From Streptomyces luomodiensis (GTDB lineage Bacteria > Actinomycetota > Actinomycetes > Streptomycetales > Streptomycetaceae), in contig NZ_CP117522.1 in assembly GCF_031679605.1 (NCBI RefSeq), positions 4,154,001 to 4,218,000 of the forward strand: a stretch of DNA of 64,000 nucleotides. Direction: 5' to 3'. Shown here in pieces: positions 9,581 to 17,249 of the stretch (position 1 is its first letter; the number at the start of each line of letters is the position of its first letter). The position numbers and the translations under genes are program-made. Under the pieces are notes generated by a model. That model was not told where the DNA came from and searched no databases. It saw only the letters and a list, made by a program, of their open reading frames with translations.

Positions 9581-10265
9581 CACCTGCCCGGCGACGGGTA
9601 CGCCCGGCGGCGCGGGCGCGACCCCGTCCCCTCCCGCCTCGTCGACAACCGCGCCCCGGCGGCCCCGGACACCTGCCCGGCGACGGGTACGCCCGGCGGC
9701 ACGGGCGCGACCCCGTCCCCTCCCGCCTCGTCGACAACCGCATCCCGGCGGCCCCGGACACCTGCCCGGCGGCGGGTACGCCCGGCGGCACGGGCGCGAC
9801 CCCGTCCCCTCCCGCCTCGTCGGCGACTCCGCACCGGTGACCCCGGGCACCTGCCCGGTGGCGGGTACGCCCAGCGGCGCGGGCGCTGGGCGGGGGTGGG
9901 TGCAACCCCGCACCCACCCGCCTCGTCGACAACCGCGCCCCGGCGGCCCCGGACATCTGCCCGGCCCCGGGTACGCCCGGCGGCACGAGTGCTGGGCAGG
10001 GGTGGGTGCGGCTCCGCCCCTCCCGCCTCGTCGACAACCGCGCCCCGGCGGCCCCGGACACCTGCCCGGCCCCGGACCTGCCCAGTGACACGGGTGCTGG
10101 ACGGGGGTGGGCACGCCCCCGCATCCACCCACCTCGTCGACGCCCCCCGGTGGTCCGGACGCCTGCCCAGTGACGGGTACGCCCGGCGGCGCAGGTGCTG
10201 GGCCGAGAGTGGGTGCGACCCCGCGCCCTCCCGCCTCGTCGGCGACCGCACCCGTGGCGCCGGAC
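9581..10265 (+). repeat. Seven tandem 89-106 bp GC-rich repeats
   Basis: Units begin with CACCTGCCCGG or a close variant at 9581, 9670, 9759, 9848, 9954, 10059 and 10160. The first three are 89 bp and the later ones 101-106 bp through an insertion around GCTGGGCGGGGGTGGGTGC. Each unit carries CCCGCCTCGTCG and CGGCGGCCCCGGA blocks. The period is not a multiple of three and units differ mainly by substitutions and small gaps, so this is not a coding repeat. Two inverted units lie beyond the glycosylase gene at about 11232-11418. There is no constant repeat with unique spacers, so it is not CRISPR. Confidence 0.85.
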
Positions 10266-10306
10266 GGGGGCGGAGGGCGGCTTGGGTGGGGTCGTAGGGT
10301 GGCGGC

Positions 10307-11218
10307 GTGTGTGTGAGACGTACCTGGAGCCCCTCGGGGCCCTACGACCTCGCGCGTAGCCTCGGCGTGCTGCAGCGCGGGCCGGGGGACCCCGCGTTTC
10401 AGGTCGGCGCGGACGGCGCGTTCTGGCGGGCGAGCCGGACGCCGGCCGGGCCCGGGACCATACGGATCGCGCGCAAGGGTGCGGAGATCGAGGGCCGGGC
10501 CTGGGGGCCGGGCGCCGAGTGGCTGCTGGACGGTCTGCCCGCCCTCCTCGGGGCGGACGACGACCCGTCCGCGTTCGTACCGCGCCACCGGCTCGTCCAC
10601 GAGGCGCACCGTCGCCACCCTGGCCTTCGGCTCATCCGCACCGGGCTGGTCCTCGAATCCCTGATCCCCTCGATCCTGGAGCAGAAGGTCACCAGCACCG
10701 AGGCATACCGGGCCTGGCGGCTGCTGCTCCAGCGCCATGGCGAACCCGCGCCCGGTCCGGCCGAGCGGATGCGGATGCGGGTCATGCCCGACCCACGGGC
10801 CTGGGCTCTGATCCCCTCGTGGGAGTGGCACCGCGCGGGCGTGGACAGCAAGCGTTCCGCGACGGTCCTACGGGCCGTCCGGGTCGCCCGGCGGCTGGAA
10901 GAGGCCGCGTCCATGGGCCTCACCGCCGCCTCCGCCCGGTTGCAGCTGATCCCGGGCATCGGGCCCTGGACGGCGGCGGAGACCCTACAGCGCAGTAATG
11001 GCACCCCGGACGCGATCACGGTCGGCGATCTGCATCTGCCGCGCATCATCGGTTACGCGCTCACCGGAGAGCGGGGTGCGGACGACGAGACGATGCTCGG
11101 GCTCCTGGCCCCCTACCCGGGACAGCGCCACCGCGCGGCCCGGCTGATCCTCTTGTCCGGCCGCACCCCACCCCGTCGCGCCCCTCGTTTCGCGGTCAGG
11201 GACTTCCGGGCTATGTAG
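10307..11218 (+). CDS. DNA-3-methyladenine glycosylase II-like (HhH-GPD)
   Basis: The product has 303 residues. Residues about 205-260 form a helix-hairpin-helix GPD motif: LQLIPGIGPWTAAETL followed by an acidic residue in VGDLHLPR that takes the catalytic Asp position of AlkA. The family removes alkylated bases in base-excision repair. The N-terminal 100 residues fit the AlkA-type beta-rich domain less clearly. The GTG at 10307 is used; a second GTG at 10313 is possible. Unusually, the gene is enclosed by tandem repeats and a long inverted repeat, and it sits between fbiB and the guanylyltransferase gene, interrupting an otherwise conserved block. It may have arrived as a unit or been flanked by later insertions. 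Confidence 0.88.
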   Translation: MCVRRTWSPSGPYDLARSLGVLQRGPGDPAFQVGADGAFWRASRTPAGPGTIRIARKGAEIEGRAWGPGAEWLLDGLPALLGADDDPSAFVPRHRLVHEAHRRHPGLRLIRTGLVLESLIPSILEQKVTSTEAYRAWRLLLQRHGEPAPGPAERMRMRVMPDPRAWALIPSWEWHRAGVDSKRSATVLRAVRVARRLEEAASMGLTAASARLQLIPGIGPWTAAETLQRSNGTPDAITVGDLHLPRIIGYALTGERGADDETMLGLLAPYPGQRHRAARLILLSGRTPPRRAPRFAVRDFRAM

Positions 11219-11231
11219 CCCCGGGGCCCGC

Positions 11232-11418
11232 CACCCAGGTGCGGCCGCCGACGAGACGGGTGGGCGGGTGCGGGGTCGTATCCACCCCCCAGGCACCCGC
11301 GCCGCCGGGCGGGTCCGGAGCCGGGCAGGCGTACGGACCCCCGGGCGCGGTCGCCTACGAGGCGGGAGGGGACGGGGTCGCGCCCGTGCCGCCGGGCGTA
11401 CCTACCGCCGGGCAGGTG
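11232..11418 (-). repeat. Two inverted units of the tandem repeat family
   Basis: Read on the minus strand, two units beginning CACCTGCCCGGCGG (from 11418) and CGCCTGCCCGG follow the same order of blocks as the seven plus-strand units at 9581-10265. With the arms they make the whole 9.3-11.7 kb block roughly palindromic around the glycosylase gene. No gene was seen in 11219-11431. Confidence 0.75.
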
Positions 11419-11431
11419 TCCGGGGTCACCG

Positions 11432-11617
11432 GCGGGTGGCCGCGAGACGGCGGGAGGGGGCGGGGTCGGAGGGGCGGGGTCCTGGACGCTTACGTGTATT
11501 TGTGGCGCCAATCTCCGGCCCACCCCACGCTCAACTGTCGTCGGCGCCGTAAATATACGGTCCAGGACCCCGCCCCGGAGGCCCCGCACCCGCACCCACC
11601 CACACAACCGACCGCGC
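11432..11617. repeat. Right arm of the long inverted repeat
   Basis: Reverse complement of 9382-9567 with one mismatch. Weaker similarity continues to about 11689, ending only a few bases before the stop codon of the guanylyltransferase gene. Arm centres are about 2 kb apart, so recombination between arms would invert the glycosylase gene. Confidence 0.93.
11471..11576 (-). mobile_element. 106-bp MITE-like element, copy 2
   Basis: Exact inverted copy of the element at 9423-9528, bounded by the same 17-bp terminal inverted repeat. Identity over the full 106 bp in a GC-rich non-coding setting points to recent duplication or gene conversion between the arms. Confidence 0.6.
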
Positions 11618-11694
11618 ACCCCAGGGCAACCCCGCCCCCGGCCGACCACTCACACAAACGACCGCGCGCCCCGGGCAACCCCGCCCCCCAGCGT

Positions 11695-12801
11695 TCACTG
11701 GTCCGACGAGAAGCGGACCGCACCCGCCGGGATGTCCGCCCCGCACCACACCCGTACGCCGTCCCGCAGTTCGTTGTCCGGTCCGACCAGCGCGCCGTCC
11801 CCGACCACCGCGCCCTGGAGCACCGTACGGGCGCCGATCCGTGCCCGCGCGCCGATGAGCGAGTCGCGCACCTGCGCGCCCTCCTCCACGACGGCGCCCT
11901 CCAGCACCGTGCTGCCGTCGATGCGCGCACCCGCGCCCACCCGGGCCTGCGGCCCGATGACCGTGCCGCCGGTCAGCTTGGCGTCGTCCGCGACCGAGGC
12001 GCTGTCCAGGACGAGGCGGTCGCCGCAGCGCCCCGGCACGGCCGGGGAGGGGGCGCGGCCCAGCACCAGGTCCGCGGAGCCGCGCACGAATGCCTGGGGG
12101 GTGCCGAGGTCGAGCCAGTACGTGGAGTCGACCATGCCCTGTAGATGCGCGCCCTCGGCGAGCAGACCGGGGAAGGTCTCGCGTTCGACGGAGACGGGGC
12201 GGTCGGCGGGGATGGTGTCGATGACCGAGCGGTTGAAGACGTACGCGCCCGCGTTGATCTGGTCGGTGACGATCTCCTCGGGGGTCTGCGGCTTCTCCAG
12301 GAAGGCGGTGACCCGGCCCTGTTCGTCGGTGGGGACCAGCCCGTACGCGCGGGGGTCGGGGACCCGCGTGAGGTGGAGGGAGACATCGGCCCCCGTCGTG
12401 CGGTGGTTGTCGACGAGGGCGCGGATGTCGAGGCCAGTGAGTATGTCGCCGTTGAAGATGAGCACCGGGTCGTCGGGGCCCGAACGCAGCCGGGAGGCCA
12501 CGTTGCGGATGGCTCCGCCGGTGCCCAGCGGCTCCTCCTCCGTGACGTACTCCAAGTGCAGGCCGAGCGAGGAGCCGTCACCGAAGTACGGTTCGAAGAC
12601 CTCCGCCAGGTAGGAGGTGGCGAGCACGATGTGCTCGACCCCTGCGGCGCGGGCGCGGGCGAGCTGGTGGGTCAGAAACGGAACGCCTGCCGCCGGGACC
12701 ATCGGCTTGGGGGTGTGCACCGTCATCGGGCGCAACCGGGTTCCCTTGCCGCCGACCAGGAGGATCGCCTCTGGCGATAGCGTTGCTGGCGCTTTGGTCA
12801 C
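11695..12801 (-). CDS. Mannose-1-phosphate guanylyltransferase / NDP-sugar synthase
   Basis: This 368-residue nucleotidyltransferase has the signature GGKGTRLRPMTVHTPKPM at 17-34. It is followed by PLGTGGAIRNV and FNGDILTG, which form the sugar-nucleotide pocket. The C-terminal third has hexapeptide-type repeats (IGARARIGARTVLQGAVVG) that fold as a left-handed beta helix. The family makes GDP-mannose, used for protein mannosylation and glycolipids. The position corresponds to mycobacterial manB/rmlA2 near fbiB. The start MTKAPATL is the only good one. The donor nucleotide (GTP or another) is inferred from family, not proven. Confidence 0.88.
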   Translation of the reverse strand: MTKAPATLSPEAILLVGGKGTRLRPMTVHTPKPMVPAAGVPFLTHQLARARAAGVEHIVLATSYLAEVFEPYFGDGSSLGLHLEYVTEEEPLGTGGAIRNVASRLRSGPDDPVLIFNGDILTGLDIRALVDNHRTTGADVSLHLTRVPDPRAYGLVPTDEQGRVTAFLEKPQTPEEIVTDQINAGAYVFNRSVIDTIPADRPVSVERETFPGLLAEGAHLQGMVDSTYWLDLGTPQAFVRGSADLVLGRAPSPAVPGRCGDRLVLDSASVADDAKLTGGTVIGPQARVGAGARIDGSTVLEGAVVEEGAQVRDSLIGARARIGARTVLQGAVVGDGALVGPDNELRDGVRVWCGADIPAGAVRFSSDQ

Positions 12802-12873
12802 GTATCGTCTCTGCTTCCTGCTGGGGCTCGCCGGTCGGCGGCCAGTGTAGGCAGATCCCCGGACCGCGCCTGA

Positions 12874-14613
12874 TCAGCGCCCCTGTAGGCGGGCGGCGGT
12901 CTTCCGTACCGAACCGAGCTTCTTGTAAAGACGTTTCCCCGGGCACTCGGTGGCGAAGCCGTCGCGGTGACCGGCGATCACATGAAGCTTTACCTTGGCG
13001 CCCTTTTTGTACTTGTTACCGCCTCCGGACACCAGATGCGTGGTACCACGCGGATTTCGCTTGAAGAGGCCGAGTTTCCACGCGGTGAGTTTGGCGATGG
13101 CCTTCACGGCCTTGGCCGAGGGCTCCTTGGTGGAGAAAGTGCCGAGGACGGCGACGCCCATGCTGTTGGTGTTGAAGCCCAGAGTGTGCGCTCCGCGTAC
13201 GGCTTTGGTCACACCCCCGGAGCGGCCTTCGTAAATCTTTCCGCACTTGTCGACGGTGAAGTTGTAGCCGTAGTCGCGCCATCCCAGGCTCTTCACGTGG
13301 TAGCGGTAGATACTGCGCAAAACGGAGGGCGCCTGGGAGCAGCTGTACGTATTGCCCGTGACGGTGTGATGGATGAAGGCCACCTTGACGGTCTTGCTGT
13401 AGACGTGGCCCTTTTCGCGGATCTTCTCGTCGGCGCCCCAGCCCGCGCGGGTGATGATGCGGGGCCGCGGCGCGGTGTGGCGGGCGGCGTTCGCCTTGGT
13501 TTCCACCTCCGCCGGGAGTGCGCCGGCGGGCTGGGTGGACCCGGCGGGCTCGGTGGACTCAGTGGGCTGGATGGAGGGCTTCGAGGACGGTTTCGGAGAG
13601 GGCTTCACCGAGGGCGGCTTCGAGGACGGCTTCGGAGAGAGCTTCACCGAGGGCGGCTTCGAGGACGGCTTCGAGGAGGGTTTCGGGGACGGCTTCCCGG
13701 GCCATCCGGACGACGGCGACGGGCTCACGGGCCGTCCCGACGACGGCTTCCCGGGCCGTCCCGCCGCCGGCTTCCCCGGCCCTCCCGCCGACGGTTTCGC
13801 GCCCGGCCCGGCGCCCCCCGGCGTCGGCGCGGGATGTGCCGGAAGGGCGCGAAGCGCGGCGCGGCCCGGAGGCGGCGGCGGAGCCTCGCCGGGGTCGACC
13901 AGCTCCAGCCGGAGTCCGGCGGGCAGGGCCGCCGGCCGCCCGCCCTCACCCGCGGTCGCCGCTGGAGCCTCCTCGCCCGGCTCCCGAGCTTCCTCGCCTG
14001 TCCCCCGAGCCCCCTCGCCCGCACTCGCCTCCCGAGCGCCCTCGCCCGCTGCCCGCGCCCCCTCGTCCGTCGCCGGCTCGCCCGTCGTCCCCTCGCCCGT
14101 CGCAGGCTCGTCCGTCGCCCCCTCGTCCGTCGTCCGCTCGGGCCGGATCCGCGCCTGGACGCCGTCCGAGGCGCCGACCCACAGCGGTGCCGTTCCGCCG
14201 CGGGCCCGTGTGCCGCGGTGTTCGGGCGAGTCGGGATCGGGGGCCTCGTCCCCGTATGGCAGCAGTTCGCGCCAGGGGGACCACTCGTCGCCGCCGACCG
14301 CGCGGGTGCGGACCTGCACCCGGGCGCGGAGGGCGGCGGCGGACTGGTCCCAGACGACGCCGACGAGCGAGAAGGGCCGCACGCTCGGCGCGGTGACGCC
14401 CCGGTCGCCCGCGTCGCCGCCTGGCGCGGCCACGCTCCGGTCGAGTCCGCCCGCCGCGAGCGGGAGGAGCGGCAGCGACTGCGTGGAGCCGGAGGTGGCG
14501 GTCCGTTCGGCCCGCTCGGCGCGGGCGTGGGCGGGGCCCGGATGCAGGGCGAGGGGGAGGGCGAGGGCGGCGGTGCACGCGACGCCGATCGAGGATGCCA
14601 GATACACACGCAT
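12874..14613 (-). CDS. Secreted PGRP-type N-acetylmuramoyl-L-alanine amidase
   Basis: The product has 579 residues. Residues 1-31 form a signal peptide ending near AHA. A charged region of about 230 residues rich in Glu/Gly/Ala follows, then a Pro/Ser/Lys linker with repeated PKPSSKPPSVK blocks. The catalytic domain starts near 388. It contains ITRAGWGADE, FIHHTVTG (first zinc His), the conserved Tyr in DYGYNF, and AGHRDGFATECPG (second zinc His and the Cys ligand), so all residues for zinc-dependent cleavage of the MurNAc-L-Ala bond are present. It is the first gene of a cell-wall region and divergent from the TIGR03089 gene. The linker is likely to span or bind the wall. Confidence 0.92.
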   Translation of the reverse strand: MRVYLASSIGVACTAALALPLALHPGPAHARAERAERTATSGSTQSLPLLPLAAGGLDRSVAAPGGDAGDRGVTAPSVRPFSLVGVVWDQSAAALRARVQVRTRAVGGDEWSPWRELLPYGDEAPDPDSPEHRGTRARGGTAPLWVGASDGVQARIRPERTTDEGATDEPATGEGTTGEPATDEGARAAGEGAREASAGEGARGTGEEAREPGEEAPAATAGEGGRPAALPAGLRLELVDPGEAPPPPPGRAALRALPAHPAPTPGGAGPGAKPSAGGPGKPAAGRPGKPSSGRPVSPSPSSGWPGKPSPKPSSKPSSKPPSVKLSPKPSSKPPSVKPSPKPSSKPSIQPTESTEPAGSTQPAGALPAEVETKANAARHTAPRPRIITRAGWGADEKIREKGHVYSKTVKVAFIHHTVTGNTYSCSQAPSVLRSIYRYHVKSLGWRDYGYNFTVDKCGKIYEGRSGGVTKAVRGAHTLGFNTNSMGVAVLGTFSTKEPSAKAVKAIAKLTAWKLGLFKRNPRGTTHLVSGGGNKYKKGAKVKLHVIAGHRDGFATECPGKRLYKKLGSVRKTAARLQGR

Positions 14614-14635
14614 GATTGAAATCGTCTACATAAGG

Positions 14636-14649
14636 GGACAAACATGTCC
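14636..14649. promoter_or_regulatory. Short inverted repeat in divergent promoter region
   Basis: GGACA-AACA-TGTCC lies 22 bp upstream of the amidase start, between it and the divergent TIGR03089 gene. It could be an operator. There is no independent support. Confidence 0.25.
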
Positions 14650-14741
14650 ATTCGGAAGAGCCGCCACGTCGCGGACCGTTCGATGACCCGGGCCTCACCG
14701 ACCCCATCCGCACCGCACCTTCGGCGCGTAGGCTTGCGCGG

Positions 14742-15494
14742 GTGAACGCCACCGATCGCACCCCCGCCGACCTGCTGGGATCCGCGCTCGCCGCGGATCC
14801 GTCCCGCCCGCTCGTGACCTTCTACGACGACGCCACGGGCGAACGCGTCGAACTGTCCGTGGCCACCTTCGCCAATTGGGTGGCGAAGACCGCCAATCTG
14901 CTCCAGGACGATCTGGCCGCCGCACCGGGTGACCGGTGCGCGCTGCTGCTGCCCGCGCACTGGCAGACCGCCGTGTGGCTGGTGGCCTGCTCCTCGGTCG
15001 GGGTCCTCGTCGACTTCGGGGGCGACCCGGCCTCCGCCGACCTCGTCATCAGCGGCCCGGACACCCTCGAGGAGGCGCGGGAGTGCTCCGGGGAGCGGGT
15101 GGCACTGTCGCTGCGGCCGCTGGGCGGCCGGTTCCCCCAGCTGCCGGAGGGGTTCGCGGACTACGCCGTGGAGGTGCCCAGCCAGGGCGACCGCTTCGCC
15201 CCGTACTCCCCGGTGGACCCGGAGACGCCCGCGCTGGCCGTCGGCGGTCTGGAGCTGACCAGCGCGGAGTTGGTGGAGCGGGCGCGCGCCGACGCCGCCG
15301 CGCGGGGGCTCGGGCCCGGTTCCCGGATCCTCTCGGGGCTTCCGTACGAGAGCTGGGAGGGGCTGTCGTACGGGCTGTACGCCCCGCTGGCCGCCGGTGG
15401 TTCGGTGGTGCTCTGCCGCAACCTGGACCGGCTGGACGAGAAGGGGCTGGCCGAGCGCACGGAGAGCGAGCGGGTCACCGCCACCGCACCCTGA
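14742..15494 (+). CDS. TIGR03089 family protein
   Basis: The product has 250 residues and starts at a GTG. It resembles the N-terminal half of AMP-dependent acyl-CoA synthetases (TLVEFYDDATGERVELS-like start, a LLPAHWQTAVWL helix, a SGLPYESWEGLSYG segment), but lacks the C-terminal AMP-binding lid and the catalytic Lys. The TIGR03089 family is actinobacterial, always short and of unknown function. Its mycobacterial counterpart also sits beside the LCP and guanylyltransferase genes. It may bind an acyl-adenylate or act as a non-catalytic partner; that is inference. Confidence 0.85.
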   Translation: MNATDRTPADLLGSALAADPSRPLVTFYDDATGERVELSVATFANWVAKTANLLQDDLAAAPGDRCALLLPAHWQTAVWLVACSSVGVLVDFGGDPASADLVISGPDTLEEARECSGERVALSLRPLGGRFPQLPEGFADYAVEVPSQGDRFAPYSPVDPETPALAVGGLELTSAELVERARADAAARGLGPGSRILSGLPYESWEGLSYGLYAPLAAGGSVVLCRNLDRLDEKGLAERTESERVTATAP

Positions 15495-15761
15495 AGCCGC
15501 CCCCCACCCGGAAACCACCGCCACACCCTGAAGCCGCCCCCCACCCCGAAAGCACCACCCCCACCCCAAAACCGCCCCACCCCGAAAGCACCACCCCCAC
15601 CCCAAAACCGCCCCACCCCGAAACCGCCCCCACCCTCAAACCGCCCCACTCCCCGAGGCCTCGCCCTCATCCCCACCCTGACCCGTCCGGCGGACCGGAG
15701 GGCCGAGCCCACGGGCCAGGGCGCCTGCCCCGCGCGATGATGCACGGATACGTACAACCAT
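15495..15761 (+). repeat. Low-complexity CCACCCC repeat tract in intergenic region
   Basis: Between the TIGR03089 stop and the first LCP promoter lies a pyrimidine/C-rich tract with a 36-37 bp unit of the form CACCCCGAAAGCACC followed by ACCCCCACCCCAAAACCGCC, repeated about twice exactly and further degenerate (about 15500-15650). No gene seen. Confidence 0.7.
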
Positions 15762-15787
15762 GTGCGGGGTTCGCATGTCTGTTCCGT

Positions 15788-15817
15788 TAATCGGTATCCC
15801 GGTAATCGGCATCCCGG
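15788..15817 (+). promoter_or_regulatory. Tandem 15-bp direct repeat upstream of the first LCP gene
   Basis: TAATCGGTATCCCGG (15788-15802) is followed directly by TAATCGGCATCCCGG (15803-15817), about 50 bp before the chosen start codon. Paired direct repeats in this position are typical of activator or response-regulator sites. No regulator is known to me for this word. Confidence 0.4.
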
Positions 15818-15869
15818 CATGCGAAGCCGCTCCGCCCCGCGGGCGGGAGACGGGTGGGAGGACGCGGAC

Positions 15870-16988
15870 GTGACGACTGACGACCCTGAGCCCGCCCCGA
15901 GACGCAGGCGTCGCTGGCCGCGCGTCCTCGCCCTGGGCGGGGCCGTGCTGGTGCTGTCGGTCGCCGGGGCGGGGTGGTGGTTCTACGAGCACCTCGACGG
16001 CAATATCCGCACCGATACCCGGACCGCGAACGAGCTCAAGAAGTACGAGGCCGAGCGCCCGGTGTCGGTGGTGCGGGACGCGCAGAACATCCTGCTGATC
16101 GGCTCCGACAACCGGGGCGGCGAGGGCAACGGCGCATACGGCAGGGACACCGGCACCCAGCGTTCGGACACCACGATCCTGCTGCATCTCCAGGCCGGCG
16201 GAAAGAGCGCCACCGCCGTCTCCATCCCCCGCGATCTGATGGTGGACGTGCCGGCCTGCGACGGGCCGGACGGAAAGCGGACCCAGCCCCGGTTCGCCCA
16301 GTTCAACTGGGCATTCGAATTCGGTGGTGCGGCCTGCACGATCCGCACCGTGGAGAAACTGACCGGGATCCGCATCGACCACCACGTGATCGTGGACTTC
16401 AACGGCTTCAAGCGGCTGGTGAACGCGGTCGGCGGGGTGGAGATGTGCCTGAAGGAGCCCGTCGACGACGCCGACGCGCATCTGAAGCTGCCCGCGGGGC
16501 GTCAGGTCCTCCGCGGGGAACAGGCACTCGGTTATGTGCGCGCCCGGTACAGCATCGGCGACGGCAGCGACACGGAGCGTATCGGCAGGCAACAGGAGTT
16601 CATGGCTTCACTTGTGAAGAAAATGCAGAGTAATGGTGTGCTGCTCAATCCGGCGAAACTGTATCCGGTACTCAACGCGGCGACGTCCTCGCTGACCACC
16701 GATCCCGGGCTCGATTCGCTCAAAGATCTGTACGCTCTGGTGCGCGGTGTGCGGGACATCCCGCGGGAGAAGATCCACTTCCTCACGATTCCCCGTCAGC
16801 CGTATACGTACAACAAGAACCGCGACGAGCTGGTCCAGCCCGACGCCGACCGGCTGTTCCGGCAGTTGCGGCTGGATCGCCCGGTGTCGGTGGCCCGTAC
16901 CGTCACGGCGTCGACGAGCGGCGACCCGAAGGCCGGCGACGGCAGCCCCTACCAAGGGACGACCGCGGCTCGCGGCATCTGCGAGTAG
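15870..16988 (+). CDS. LytR-CpsA-Psr (LCP) family protein 1
   Basis: The product has 372 residues: a short basic cytoplasmic segment (RRRRRW), one membrane helix at about 18-38, and an extracellular LCP domain. Motifs are ILLIGSDNRGG, QRSDTTIL, SIPRD at 118, and the C-terminal RARYSIGDGSDTERIGRQQ with the catalytic Arg pair. LCP enzymes transfer undecaprenyl-linked glycopolymers (teichoic acids, arabinogalactan-type polymers) to peptidoglycan. There is no LytR_C domain. The GTG at 15870 is chosen because GGGAGG sits 8 bp upstream; an in-frame start 36 codons earlier lacks a site and adds an unlikely leader. It is the first of five LCP genes within 10 kb. Confidence 0.92.
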   Translation: MTTDDPEPAPRRRRRWPRVLALGGAVLVLSVAGAGWWFYEHLDGNIRTDTRTANELKKYEAERPVSVVRDAQNILLIGSDNRGGEGNGAYGRDTGTQRSDTTILLHLQAGGKSATAVSIPRDLMVDVPACDGPDGKRTQPRFAQFNWAFEFGGAACTIRTVEKLTGIRIDHHVIVDFNGFKRLVNAVGGVEMCLKEPVDDADAHLKLPAGRQVLRGEQALGYVRARYSIGDGSDTERIGRQQEFMASLVKKMQSNGVLLNPAKLYPVLNAATSSLTTDPGLDSLKDLYALVRGVRDIPREKIHFLTIPRQPYTYNKNRDELVQPDADRLFRQLRLDRPVSVARTVTASTSGDPKAGDGSPYQGTTAARGICE

Positions 16989-17249
16989 CGGCGTCCGGGA
17001 GCGGCGACATCTGCGAGTAAACGCACCATAAGAACGAGCTGTGAGTCGTGAAGGATCGGATAAGGATTGGGCAGATTGCCCAGTTGTAGGGAAGTGGAAT
17101 CTGTCACCGGCGTCGCTTGACGCTGATCTGGACGGATAGTGTGAGCGATCCGGTGCGCTCTACGAGGTGGCCGCGCACTGCACAGGAAGACGGATGGAGC
17201 GCCTTGAGGGGGAGGCGCCGCGTGGCACCGACGGAGGACACAGGCGACC

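Noticed and set aside
9581..10265. Possible CRISPR array
   Set aside because: Units are contiguous, degenerate and 89-106 bp long, with no constant repeat separated by unique spacers, and no cas genes are present.
7565..10831. A minus-strand open frame of nearly 1090 codons across fbiB, the repeats and the glycosylase gene
   Set aside because: It is the complement of three recognised regions and its composition (Pro/Gly/Arg) reflects GC-rich repeats.
12874..14613. A possible in-frame TTA (bldA-dependent) codon near the 3' end of the amidase gene
   Set aside because: On counting codons from the stop, the triplet is out of frame; the residue there is Tyr (TAC).
13725..15605. A minus-strand open frame of about 620 codons across the amidase and TIGR03089 genes
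   Set aside because: It overlaps two well-supported genes in other frames and ends in a repeat tract.
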